Below, one piece after another: positions 39,633-48,043 of a DNA stretch of 64,000 nt. The position numbers were made by a program, and so were the translations under genes. The notes beneath the pieces were generated by a model. It saw only the letters and a program-made list of their open reading frames with translations, was not told the DNA's origin and searched no databases. The DNA is from an uncultured SAR116 cluster alpha proteobacterium. GTDB lineage: Bacteria; Pseudomonadota; Alphaproteobacteria; Puniceispirillales; GCA-002684695. The number at the start of each line of letters is the position of its first letter. Position 1 is the first letter of the stretch. Where the stretch lies: assembly GCA_902612965.1 (NCBI GenBank), contig CACMFN010000001.1, positions 62,001 through 126,000 on the forward strand, in the 5' to 3' direction.

Positions 39633-40900
39633 TCTTCTGTTAAACTTTTTTTATCAAACCATAGCCTTAGAGAAGTAATCTTATTTTGTTCCTTATTTAA
39701 AATTCTTATCCTTAGATTATGAAATCTAAACTCTTGTCCTGGTGATGGTATAGATCTGGACTCATACATTACCAATCCAGCAATTGTACTAGCCTCTTCG
39801 TCTGGTAAATCTATATCAAAAGTACGATTAAGATCTCTTATTGTAATATCACCCTTAACAATCCATGAACCATCTTTTTGTGAGGACAAACCTGGAAGAG
39901 TATTGTCATACTCGTCATCAATTTCCCCAACAATTTCCTCTAAAATGTCTTCTAAAGTTATGATCCCTCTAAAATCACCGTATTCATCAACCACTACAGC
40001 AAAATGTTCGCGCCTTTTTCTAAATGCTTGAAGCTGATCATATAAAGATGTGGTTTCAGGAACAAAATAAACTTGAGAAATTATATTTCCAATATCAGAA
40101 GGGCCAATATAACTAATATCATCACTAAACTTTTTAAGTATATCTTTTACATGTAAGACCCCAATTATATTTTCTACTTTACCAGAAAACACAGGATGTC
40201 TTGTATATGAACTTTCTCTAACTTGTTTAAGAATTGAAGAATAATCCATTTTATAATCAATCATAACTACGTCACTTCTATGTTTCATTATTTCTTCAAC
40301 AGTGATAATCTTTAAATCTAAAACTGAGGAAAGCATAGCCCCACGTTCTCTATCGGAGTTATCTCCGCCAGAGCTGTGAAGTTTAATTAAACCCCTTAAT
40401 TCCTCCTCCATATTACTTGTTGTATCTTTTTGCTGTTTAAACACCAATGATACTGTGAAGCCAATAAGTTGAGAAATCGGTTTAAGTATTCTAACTGTAA
40501 GTTTAACTGGCAAGGCAACTCTTAGAGAAAATTTATCAGAATTTTTAAAAGCATAAGTTTTAGGTAAAACTTCTGCAAAAATTACTAAAATAAGTGTCAT
40601 TACAATAGCTGCAAAAGCAACGCCACCTTCCCCAAATAAAGTTATAGCAGTGCCTGTAGCAAGAGCTGATGCCAAAACATTTACAGCATTATTACCTATC
40701 AAAAGTGTACTAATTAAGAGATCTCGATTAGATCTTAAATCTTTGACAATTGAAGCTCTTTTATCGCCTTTTTTGGATAATTGATGCATTCTTGCATCAG
40801 AGGCAGCAGTCAAAGCTGTTTCAGAGCTTGAGAAAAAAGCTGAAATTATTATTAAAATAAAAATTGCTATAATTAAAAGCCAGAACTCAATATCTGTCAT
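39629..40900 (-). CDS. CorC/HlyC-family CNNM transporter (DUF21 plus CBS domains)
   Basis: A 423-residue membrane protein. Residues 1-190 are a DUF21 domain with about four helices, beginning with an N-terminal helix followed by SAFFSSSETALTAAS. Residues about 205-330 hold two CBS domains (a VMIDYKMDYSSI and GVLHVKDIL region, then FAVVVDEYGDFRGIITLEDILEEIVGEI). The C-terminus is a CorC_HlyC domain. The family is linked to magnesium or cobalt efflux; the older haemolysin label is not evidence of toxicity. Its start overlaps aroB by 4 bases. Confidence 0.9.
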   Translation of the reverse strand: MTDIEFWLLIIAIFILIIISAFFSSSETALTAASDARMHQLSKKGDKRASIVKDLRSNRDLLISTLLIGNNAVNVLASALATGTAITLFGEGGVAFAAIVMTLILVIFAEVLPKTYAFKNSDKFSLRVALPVKLTVRILKPISQLIGFTVSLVFKQQKDTTSNMEEELRGLIKLHSSGGDNSDRERGAMLSSVLDLKIITVEEIMKHRSDVVMIDYKMDYSSILKQVRESSYTRHPVFSGKVENIIGVLHVKDILKKFSDDISYIGPSDIGNIISQVYFVPETTSLYDQLQAFRKRREHFAVVVDEYGDFRGIITLEDILEEIVGEIDDEYDNTLPGLSSQKDGSWIVKGDITIRDLNRTFDIDLPDEEASTIAGLVMYESRSIPSPGQEFRFHNLRIRILNKEQNKITSLRLWFDKKSLTEE

Positions 40901-42009
40901 GTTCTTAGTTCTTCATTAAGGAGTGATAAAACGTCACTTTTTTCTATGTCTTTTCTGATTCTACATTTGCCAATTTTATCAGGTAAAATAAAATTTAGAT
41001 GATTTTTATACATTTTTTTATCATTCTGCATTATTTTCCAAAGTTTAAGAGGATCAATAATTTTACTTGTGTAAAGTTTCATTGAAGTTGGCAGTCCTAC
41101 AACATTAAAATGCTCTAAAACCCTCTCGTAATCATTTTTAGAACAATAACCCATTTTTACAGATAATTTTAAAGCCATTATTATTCCAATTGAAACAGCT
41201 TCTCCATGCAATATTGTCCCATCATAATTTAGATAGCCTTCAATTGCATGCCCAAAAGTATGACCAAGATTTAATAATGCTCTATTTCCTTTTTCAAACT
41301 CATCTTCTTCAACAACAGATCTTTTAATCCTACATGATTTAATAATAGCTTCAATTCTTAATTGATTATTACCCATTATTATGTCTGAGCCATTTTTTTC
41401 TAACCATTGAAAAAAAACTTTATCCTTAATTATGCTATGTTTTACTATTTCGGCGTATCCTGATAAAATTTCTCTTTTATTTAAAGTTTGTAAAAGGCTA
41501 ACATCTGTTAATACAGCAATAGGTTGATAAAAAGTACCAATTAAATTTTTACCATATACGGAATTTATGCCAGTTTTGCCGCCTATTGAACTATCAACTT
41601 GTGAAAGAAAAGTAGATGGAATTTGAATAAAATTTAATCCTCTAAGAAGAGTAGAAGAAACAAAACCAACTAAATCTCCAATTACTCCCCCACCAAATGC
41701 AACTATAATTGTATCTCTGCTAATACCAGTTTTTATTACTTGTTCACAAAGTTTAATATAATTATTCAAAGACTTAGATTTTTCTCCTGAATTAATTTCG
41801 ATAGTCGCAATCTTTGAGGCAACTTTCGATAGAGAAAGTTCCAATATATTGAGCCTATCTTTCAAAGCCTTATCATATAGGATAACAATATTTTTGTTGG
41901 TTAAATGATTTTTTAAAATAAAATCAATTTGATTTAATAAATTATTACCTAAAAAAATTTTATATTTTTTATTTTTTAAACTGATTTCTAAATTTTTTAC
42001 TGTTTCCAT
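40897..42009 (-). CDS. aroB: 3-dehydroquinate synthase
   Basis: Second enzyme of the shikimate pathway, turning DAHP into 3-dehydroquinate with NAD and a divalent metal. The 370-residue protein shows AFGGGVIGDLVGFVSSTLLRG near residue 104, DSSIGGKTGIN near 138, and the metal ligands around GHTFGHAIEGY near 246 and LHGEAVSIGI near 262. It is 21 bases after aroK and overlaps corC by 4 bases, forming an aroK-aroB-corC-DUF2889 transcript. Confidence 0.96.
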   Translation of the reverse strand: METVKNLEISLKNKKYKIFLGNNLLNQIDFILKNHLTNKNIVILYDKALKDRLNILELSLSKVASKIATIEINSGEKSKSLNNYIKLCEQVIKTGISRDTIIVAFGGGVIGDLVGFVSSTLLRGLNFIQIPSTFLSQVDSSIGGKTGINSVYGKNLIGTFYQPIAVLTDVSLLQTLNKREILSGYAEIVKHSIIKDKVFFQWLEKNGSDIIMGNNQLRIEAIIKSCRIKRSVVEEDEFEKGNRALLNLGHTFGHAIEGYLNYDGTILHGEAVSIGIIMALKLSVKMGYCSKNDYERVLEHFNVVGLPTSMKLYTSKIIDPLKLWKIMQNDKKMYKNHLNFILPDKIGKCRIRKDIEKSDVLSLLNEELRT

Positions 42010-42030
42010 TGTTAAATATATATTTCAAAA

Positions 42031-42567
42031 TTATTGATTTTGATCATTTTTTATTTCTAGATAAGTTTTATTTGAGCTTTCTTTAATGCTTTGGTCATTT
42101 AATTCAATTCTCTTATTTGCTTTGATATAGCAATCTTTTCTTTCAAACATTATCTCTTTAATTTTTCTTCTGAGCCCATTATCATTTAAAGAATTTAGAA
42201 GAGGTCTCTTATTTTTATTTTTTTTTAATCTTTGAAAAATAATATCTTCATTTACGTCTAACCAAATGCTATAAAAATATTCTTTTATAATTCTGTAAGT
42301 GATTTTTTGACAAAATGAACCTCCACCTGAGGAGATTAAAATATTCTTTTTTTTGCTATAGAATTTAAAAATTTCATATTCTTTATTCCTGAAGAATTTC
42401 TCACCATATTTATCAAAAATATCTTTAGTGCTTAAATTCATTTCATTTTCTATTTCTTTGTCAGAATCTAAAAATAACCAATTTAATTTTTCAGCAACAA
42501 TTTTTCCTATAGTGGATTTTCCACATCCCATCATTCCTACTAAAACTATTGGTTTTGATAAAATCAT
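42031..42567 (-). CDS. aroK: shikimate kinase
   Basis: Phosphorylates shikimate with ATP, two steps after AroB's product. Walker A is GMMGCGKSTIG near residue 12. DSDKEIE near 35, the substrate Arg in KFFRNKE near 58, SSGGGSF near 78 and the lid Arg in NKNKRPLLNS near 115 are all in place. The longest reading starts at a TTG at 42642, but the added 25 residues are unlike the family, so I use the ATG at 42567 (178 residues), although no clear ribosome binding site is visible there. Confidence 0.94.
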   Translation of the reverse strand: MILSKPIVLVGMMGCGKSTIGKIVAEKLNWLFLDSDKEIENEMNLSTKDIFDKYGEKFFRNKEYEIFKFYSKKKNILISSGGGSFCQKITYRIIKEYFYSIWLDVNEDIIFQRLKKNKNKRPLLNSLNDNGLRRKIKEIMFERKDCYIKANKRIELNDQSIKESSNKTYLEIKNDQNQ

Positions 42568-42736
42568 TTGAAATTTTTTTTTGATAAATTGAATTTTTAA
42601 ATTAAGATAAATAAAAGCATTAAAATTATTATCGTTCAACAAAAGAATTAATAATATATTTTTAGAAATTTATCATTATATTTGATTGCCCGATTAACGA
42701 CATATTTTGTTTATATTATAATAGTTGGAGATATTT

Positions 42737-42874
42737 ATGAGATCAATTTTAATTGTATGTTCAGTTTGTTTAATAATACTTGCTGTACTTAGCTTGACGT
42801 TGGCTTTTTGGCAAATACCAATCCCAACTGCAGAAAAAGTTTTGATAATTCCTAATGAAACATTTGCAAACTAA
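42737..42874 (+). CDS. small membrane protein (45 residues)
   Basis: A short ORF with an ATG and a GGAG ribosome binding site seven bases before it. It encodes one hydrophobic helix (residues 4-24) followed by FWQIPIPTAEKVLIIPNETF. This helix-plus-IPxP-EKxIPN pattern recalls small conserved proteins in alphaproteobacteria near this locus, from memory and not from a search. Its stop overlaps the next gene, whose ATG at 42855 lies inside it, which suggests translational coupling. Function unknown. Confidence 0.7.
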   Translation: MRSILIVCSVCLIILAVLSLTLAFWQIPIPTAEKVLIIPNETFAN

Positions 42875-44864
42875 TAGCTTAAAAAGTTTAATTTTTGTTA
42901 TTTCATTAATTTGTTATAATCTGATAAGCTTTAGTATTTCATCTCAAGATATTAAAAATTCAGGCATTGTAACTGAAACAATTTCACCCTTAATGCCGCC
43001 TTCGCAAAGTGATAATAACAACTTTACTACCTTAAATAATAATCAAGAAATCAATTCATTCTTAGAAAAACTTGAGAACAGTGACAATAAGGCAATGAAT
43101 TTTCCAAGTTTGAACAAATCTCAAAATGGAAATATTAGTAAATCTGATGTAATTATTTTTAATGAAGACAATATTTCTAAAGAAGTTAACGTTTTCAATG
43201 ATAATTATTCAGATCAACTGCTACAAGAATTTTCTAATAATAATGTTACTTTTGACAATTTATCAGAAAGTAAGTTGGATACTAATGAAAACTCTCAAGT
43301 TTTTGAGCCGCAATCTTCAAGCATACCTAATGTGAGCACTTCTCAGTTAGCAAGTGTAAAGATTTCTTCATTGGGACTTGAAGACACAAAATTTCTCCCA
43401 AATGGAATTATTATTTGGAATGATGTTAGTTTTGAAAGAGCATTATATTTACTTGAAAAAATTGATTTCAGAGCAAATAGTTCTGTTTTAAAGGAGCTTT
43501 TAAATGAAGTATTGTCTATTTCGCAAGATCCTCCAATTGGTGAAACATCTTTAGAGATAGAATTTATCAATAAAAAGCTAGAGTTGATTGCAAATTTGCA
43601 CCAATTAGAGACCCTTTATACATTAATTGATTTACTGCCTGACGACATAATTTTTGACCATTGGAGAGCTTTAAGAGTTGAACATTTATTATTAAAAGGT
43701 GAGTTTGAATCTGATAGTTTTGCTTGCAAAATTGTAAATGATATTTCAGTTGAGAATGAGGATGAATTCTGGAAAAAGGCACAAATTTTTTGTCAAATTA
43801 TACTTGGTAATGAAGATGATGCTATTTTTGATGCCGAGTTACTGCGTGCAAGTGGGAGTCAGGATAATAATTTTTTTAATTTACTTTATTCACTGATAGG
43901 ACAGAAAGAAGATTTTATTATTGAAGAAGATAAATTGGAATTATTACATATTATAATGATGGATCAAATAAGAAATATAATTCCAAGTGAATTTATATTT
44001 AAAACGCCACAATATAATTACTCTGTGTTACTGAATATTGAAAATATTCAAGCAGAAGCAAAATCCCTCTTAATTGATAATCTTGTTGAAAATCAAATTA
44101 TGTCCAAAACTGAAACTCAGTTTTACTATGATTTAATAGGAGATAATTCTTTGAATATAAATGAAGGGTTTCAAAATACCGGCATTAATTTAGGGCCTCA
44201 ATTACGGGCTGACTTCTGGAAAACCTTAAATAATTATACTGGAGAAAATAACTTAAATAATTATATTTTAAATCTTATTAATATTGAAGCTAATAATGGC
44301 AGACCAATTCAGGCCTTAAAACTATATTCAGAATTTTTAATTCTACCTGAGAAAGAAACTGACCCAAACTACTCAACTATAAAGGATATTAAACTTATAA
44401 ATAAAATTTATAATAATTCAATTGAGAGTTTTGATGGAGAAGATAGTTTTATTTTAACTTTACTTTCATTAATGCCAAACAAAGAAATAAACATTAATAT
44501 GCTTTCAAAATATAATATTGAGGATTTAATACCAATTCTAGATCTATTCAACATTAGTATACAGGAAGGTGACTATATTGAGTTATACCTTAAGAAAAAT
44601 AAAACTTTCGAAAGTGTGGAAAGTAATATTTTATTGAAATTGGCTTTAAACAAAGCATCTGAAGAAAATAATTTATTAGAGGCTTTAACAATTCAGTCTT
44701 TGTTGATTAAAGACTTAAATATTTCATTGATCTCTTCAAATACGGTATATGAAATCGTAAAAAGTTTAAATTCATTTGGTTTAACTGAAATTTCCAGAGA
44801 CTTTACTAGAGAGTGGATTGTTTCAAAAATAATTACAAATATAACTGAAGATTACAGAAAATAA
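42855..44864 (+). CDS. unrecognised exported 669-residue protein
   Basis: I do not recognise a family. The N-terminus has a signal-peptide-like segment (residues about 10-30, SLIFVISLICYNLISFSISS) that targets export. Residues about 35-165 are a low-complexity Asn/Ser-rich linker, and the rest (about 175-669) is a long, leucine-rich, probably helical region without transmembrane segments, perhaps solenoid-like. Few aromatic or Cys residues are seen. It overlaps the small membrane ORF before it and lies 21 bases before xerD. It may occupy the place of the less conserved gene found next to xerD in other alphaproteobacteria; no function is proposed. Confidence 0.75.
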   Translation: MKHLQTNSLKSLIFVISLICYNLISFSISSQDIKNSGIVTETISPLMPPSQSDNNNFTTLNNNQEINSFLEKLENSDNKAMNFPSLNKSQNGNISKSDVIIFNEDNISKEVNVFNDNYSDQLLQEFSNNNVTFDNLSESKLDTNENSQVFEPQSSSIPNVSTSQLASVKISSLGLEDTKFLPNGIIIWNDVSFERALYLLEKIDFRANSSVLKELLNEVLSISQDPPIGETSLEIEFINKKLELIANLHQLETLYTLIDLLPDDIIFDHWRALRVEHLLLKGEFESDSFACKIVNDISVENEDEFWKKAQIFCQIILGNEDDAIFDAELLRASGSQDNNFFNLLYSLIGQKEDFIIEEDKLELLHIIMMDQIRNIIPSEFIFKTPQYNYSVLLNIENIQAEAKSLLIDNLVENQIMSKTETQFYYDLIGDNSLNINEGFQNTGINLGPQLRADFWKTLNNYTGENNLNNYILNLINIEANNGRPIQALKLYSEFLILPEKETDPNYSTIKDIKLINKIYNNSIESFDGEDSFILTLLSLMPNKEININMLSKYNIEDLIPILDLFNISIQEGDYIELYLKKNKTFESVESNILLKLALNKASEENNLLEALTIQSLLIKDLNISLISSNTVYEIVKSLNSFGLTEISRDFTREWIVSKIITNITEDYRK

Positions 44865-44885
44865 TTTCATAATTAAAATTATATA

Positions 44886-45773
44886 ATGAAAGACATATTA
44901 GTTGAAGAATTTTTAAAAAATAATTTTCTTGAAAGAGGATTATCAGAAAACACACTCTTAAGTTACAGAAGTGATCTTAATAACGCTGGAAAAATTTTAC
45001 AAAATAAAAAATTATCAGATATTGATAATAACGACTTAAATAAAATTATTTCTTCTTGGTCAAATGTTTTCTCAGCTAAGTCTCAGAATAGAATGATTTC
45101 AACGTTAAAACAATTTTTTATTTGGCTAAAATCAGAAAATTACAGGTCAGATAATATCTTTTCAAAGATACAAACACCAAAATCTAATATTTCGTTACCA
45201 AGTATAATTTCTGAAAATGATATAGAAAAATTAATTTTAGAAGCACAAAAAAACACCACTAAAGACACTGAACTAAATCACTGTATTATAGAACTATTAT
45301 ATTCCACTGGAATGAGGGTTTCTGAACTTGTGAGTTTATCATACCAAAGTGTAAATAATCTTGAAGATACTGTCTCTATTCGTGGGAAAGGAGGTAAGGA
45401 AAGAATTGTAGTATTAACTCGATCTGCAAAAATTGCTCTTTCAAAATGGATTAAAAAAAGACATACTTTGAGTTATGCTGTAAGCTCGCAATTTTTGTTT
45501 CCTATAAAAAATAAAAGGCATATTAGTCGTCAAACTGTTTATAATAAAATTAAAACTTTGGCAAAAAAAGCTGGATTAAATCCTTCTAAAATTATGCCTC
45601 ATTCCTTTAGACATTCTTTTGCCAGTCATTTGCTAAATAGAGGTGCAGATTTAAGATCAATACAAATTTTACTCGGCCACACAAGTATATCTACAACTCA
45701 AATTTATACTAAGGTTGAAAATAAACGTTTGCAAAGCTTGGTCAATGACGTTCATCCACTTGCGAATAAATGA
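44886..45773 (+). CDS. xerD: tyrosine recombinase XerD
   Basis: A 295-residue site-specific recombinase that, with XerC, resolves chromosome dimers at dif. The N-terminal SAM-like core-binding domain covers residues 1-90. The catalytic residues are visible: Arg in STGMRVSELVSL, Lys in RGKGGKERIV, His and Arg in HSFRHSFASHLL, His in LLGHTSISTTQ and the Tyr nucleophile in IYTKVEN. Length and chromosomal setting (between aroK-type and accA genes) suit housekeeping XerD and not an integrase of a mobile element. Confidence 0.93.
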   Translation: MKDILVEEFLKNNFLERGLSENTLLSYRSDLNNAGKILQNKKLSDIDNNDLNKIISSWSNVFSAKSQNRMISTLKQFFIWLKSENYRSDNIFSKIQTPKSNISLPSIISENDIEKLILEAQKNTTKDTELNHCIIELLYSTGMRVSELVSLSYQSVNNLEDTVSIRGKGGKERIVVLTRSAKIALSKWIKKRHTLSYAVSSQFLFPIKNKRHISRQTVYNKIKTLAKKAGLNPSKIMPHSFRHSFASHLLNRGADLRSIQILLGHTSISTTQIYTKVENKRLQSLVNDVHPLANK

Positions 45774-45807
45774 TTATTAGACTATATATTCAAAAAAGGA
45801 ATCCAAA

Positions 45808-46746
45808 ATGTATCATTTTTTAGACTTTGAAAAATCAATATCTGTTTTAGAAGGGAAGATTGAAGAATTAAGAAATATCTCTTCAAAAGATGGTCTAAAT
45901 ATTGGACTAGAAGTTAGTAAACTTGAAGAGCAATTAGAGAACAAGCTCAAAAAAACTTATTCACAATTAACTCCATGGGATAAAGTGAAAGTTGCCAGGC
46001 ATCCTCTAAGACCTCATCCTAGTGAAATAATTAAGAATGTTTTTACCAATTGGCAACCTCTTGCTGGTGATAGAGGTTTCAAAGAAGATAACGCCCTTTT
46101 AGGTGGAGTTGCAAAACTTGGTGATGTGCCTTGTGTGGTTATTGGAATTGAGAAAGGAAAAACAGTTGATAAGAGAATTTTCCATAATTTTGGAATGGTT
46201 AGACCTGAAGGGTACAGAAAAGCTCAAAGATTGATAAATTTTGCAGATAAATTTTCTCTACCTGTTATTACTCTTATAGATACGGCAGGAGCATATCCTG
46301 GCAAAGGAGCAGAAGAAAGAGGGCAAGCAGAAGCAATTGCAAGTTGCATTAAGACTTCCTTAAATGCAAAAATTCCTATTATTTCTCTTGTAACTGGTGA
46401 GGGTGGTTCTGGAGGCGCAGTTGCTTTAGCTACAGCTAATAAAGTAATAATGTTGGAACATTCAATTTATTCTGTGATTTCTCCTGAAGGTTGTTCATCT
46501 ATTCTCTGGAGAAGTTCAGAAAATAATGAACAAGCGGCAAATGCTTTAAAATTAACTGCGCAAGATCTTCTTGAACTAAAAGTTATAGATGAAATAATCC
46601 CTGAGCCAATTGGAGCAGCTCATAGAAATCCTGAAACTTTATTTAATTCCATTTTTGACAGTTTAAAACTGAATTTAGAGCAGATCATCTCTCTTTCTAG
46701 AAATGAGCTAAAATCCAAAAGAAATAAAAGATTTTTAGACTTTTAA
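45808..46746 (+). CDS. accA: acetyl-CoA carboxylase carboxyltransferase subunit alpha
   Basis: Part of the carboxyltransferase that makes malonyl-CoA, the first committed step of fatty acid synthesis; it works with AccD. The 312-residue protein has the N-terminal helix YHFLDFEKSISVLEGKIEEL, a DTAGAYPGKGAEERGQAEAIA segment near residue 158 and GEGGSGGAVALATANKVIMLE near 200. A GGA ribosome binding site precedes the ATG. It lies 35 bases after xerD. Confidence 0.96.
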   Translation: MYHFLDFEKSISVLEGKIEELRNISSKDGLNIGLEVSKLEEQLENKLKKTYSQLTPWDKVKVARHPLRPHPSEIIKNVFTNWQPLAGDRGFKEDNALLGGVAKLGDVPCVVIGIEKGKTVDKRIFHNFGMVRPEGYRKAQRLINFADKFSLPVITLIDTAGAYPGKGAEERGQAEAIASCIKTSLNAKIPIISLVTGEGGSGGAVALATANKVIMLEHSIYSVISPEGCSSILWRSSENNEQAANALKLTAQDLLELKVIDEIIPEPIGAAHRNPETLFNSIFDSLKLNLEQIISLSRNELKSKRNKRFLDF

Positions 46747-46824
46747 AATCTTTTTGTTTTAGATTTCATTTATATTTAAAACTAATTATTAAATTATTTT
46801 TAAGAACTGTCATTTTCAAATAAA

Positions 46825-47610
46825 ATGAATGAAATAATAAATTACAAATTACATAATTTAAAAAGAATAAGGTCTGTTAAGAAATGGAATAATTTTAATT
46901 ATCTTAAAAAACTTTCTGCTGAAAGACTTTATGAGAGACTTTTTGAGGTAAAACGAAATTTTGATCTTGGTTTAGAGATAGGTTGTCATTCTGGTGAATT
47001 TGGAACATTAATAAAAAATAAAAAAAAAATAAAAAAACTCATTCAGGGAGATACAATCTTCGAATTTTGTAAAAATTCAAAAAAAACCAATTTCCCCTCC
47101 ATAAATATTGATAACACCAAACTACCATTTAGAGAAAATCAATTTGACATAGTAATATCTAATTTTTATTTCCATTGGATTAGAGACGTTCCTAAAATTT
47201 TAACTCAAATTAGAAATCTTTTAAAACCAAATGGATTACTATTAATAAATTTTCTTGGTGGAAAAACATTACGTGAGTTGCAAATCAATCTAATTGATGT
47301 AGAGATGAAACTCTTGGGAGGAGCTTCTCCAAGAATTATCCCTTTCATAGATATTAGGAGTGCTGGTGCTTTAGCTCAAAATACTGGGTTTAAATTACCA
47401 GTGGTTGACTCAGAAATAATTAATATTACTCATACAAACATTAATAGTTTATTTCATGATCTAAGGGGCATGGGAGAGACTAATTGTATGACTTCTATAT
47501 ATAAGCCTTTAAAAGGAGTTGTAACAAAAGAGTTAGAAAATAGATTAATTAATGATAAAATTATCAATACTGTATTTGAATTGATAACTATTACAGCATG
47601 GAAAGAGTAA
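46825..47610 (+). CDS. NDUFAF5-like methyltransferase-fold protein
   Basis: A 261-residue protein with a class I methyltransferase fold (motif I-like LGLEIGCHSGEFGTLI near residue 49, then LPFRENQFDIVISNFYFHWI near 99). The C-terminal half, NFLGGKTLRELQINLIDVE, GGASPRIIPFIDIRSAGAL and FHDLRGMGETNCM, closely follows human NDUFAF5, a mitochondrial complex I assembly factor that hydroxylates an Arg of NDUFS7. BioC and other methyltransferases are alternatives but lack that C-terminal pattern. The exact activity here is inference. Confidence 0.78.
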   Translation: MNEIINYKLHNLKRIRSVKKWNNFNYLKKLSAERLYERLFEVKRNFDLGLEIGCHSGEFGTLIKNKKKIKKLIQGDTIFEFCKNSKKTNFPSINIDNTKLPFRENQFDIVISNFYFHWIRDVPKILTQIRNLLKPNGLLLINFLGGKTLRELQINLIDVEMKLLGGASPRIIPFIDIRSAGALAQNTGFKLPVVDSEIINITHTNINSLFHDLRGMGETNCMTSIYKPLKGVVTKELENRLINDKIINTVFELITITAWKE

Positions 47611-47633
47611 AAATTAATTACTATATGAATATT

Positions 47634-48038
47634 TTAAATTAAATCTAGAATAAATGGTATCAGGCTTTTATTTGCTTCTGGCATCTTTAAACCTTTCAAT
47701 TCACTTTTTCTAATCCATTTCAATTTGTTGCCTTCTCTTGGTAATACTTCTCCCTTCCATTTTCTTGAAATATATAGCATCAATACTACGTGTAAATGAG
47801 AATAAGAAAATGAAGAAAACCCAATTGGAGCAATACATGATTTGCTAATATCAATATTAATTTCTTCTTTAATTTCTCGAATTAAACAATCTTCAGGTGT
47901 TTCGTTTTTATTAAGTTTGCCACCTGGAAACTCCCAGTATGTTTTGAAATCACTTTTATGCTCTCGGGTTGCAACTAATATCCTATTGTCAATATCAACT
48001 ATTACGCATGCTGATACATAAATAATCTTTTTGACCAT
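47634..48038 (-). CDS. mutT: MutT-family Nudix hydrolase (8-oxo-dGTP diphosphatase-like)
   Basis: A 134-residue Nudix protein that probably sanitises oxidised nucleotides. The Nudix box is GGKLNKNETPEDCLIREIKEEINI at about residues 39-62; all Glu and Arg metal-site residues are present but the late Gly is Asn. WEFPGG before the box is typical of MutT. The gene lies 5 bases after argJ on the same strand, an arrangement seen in other alphaproteobacteria. Confidence 0.85.
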   Translation of the reverse strand: MVKKIIYVSACVIVDIDNRILVATREHKSDFKTYWEFPGGKLNKNETPEDCLIREIKEEINIDISKSCIAPIGFSSFSYSHLHVVLMLYISRKWKGEVLPREGNKLKWIRKSELKGLKMPEANKSLIPFILDLI

Positions 48039-48043
48039 TATTG

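Noticed and set aside
46747-46824. Possible small RNA or leader before the NDUFAF5-like gene
   Set aside because: 78 bases of AT-rich sequence without stable structure or promoter that I can identify.
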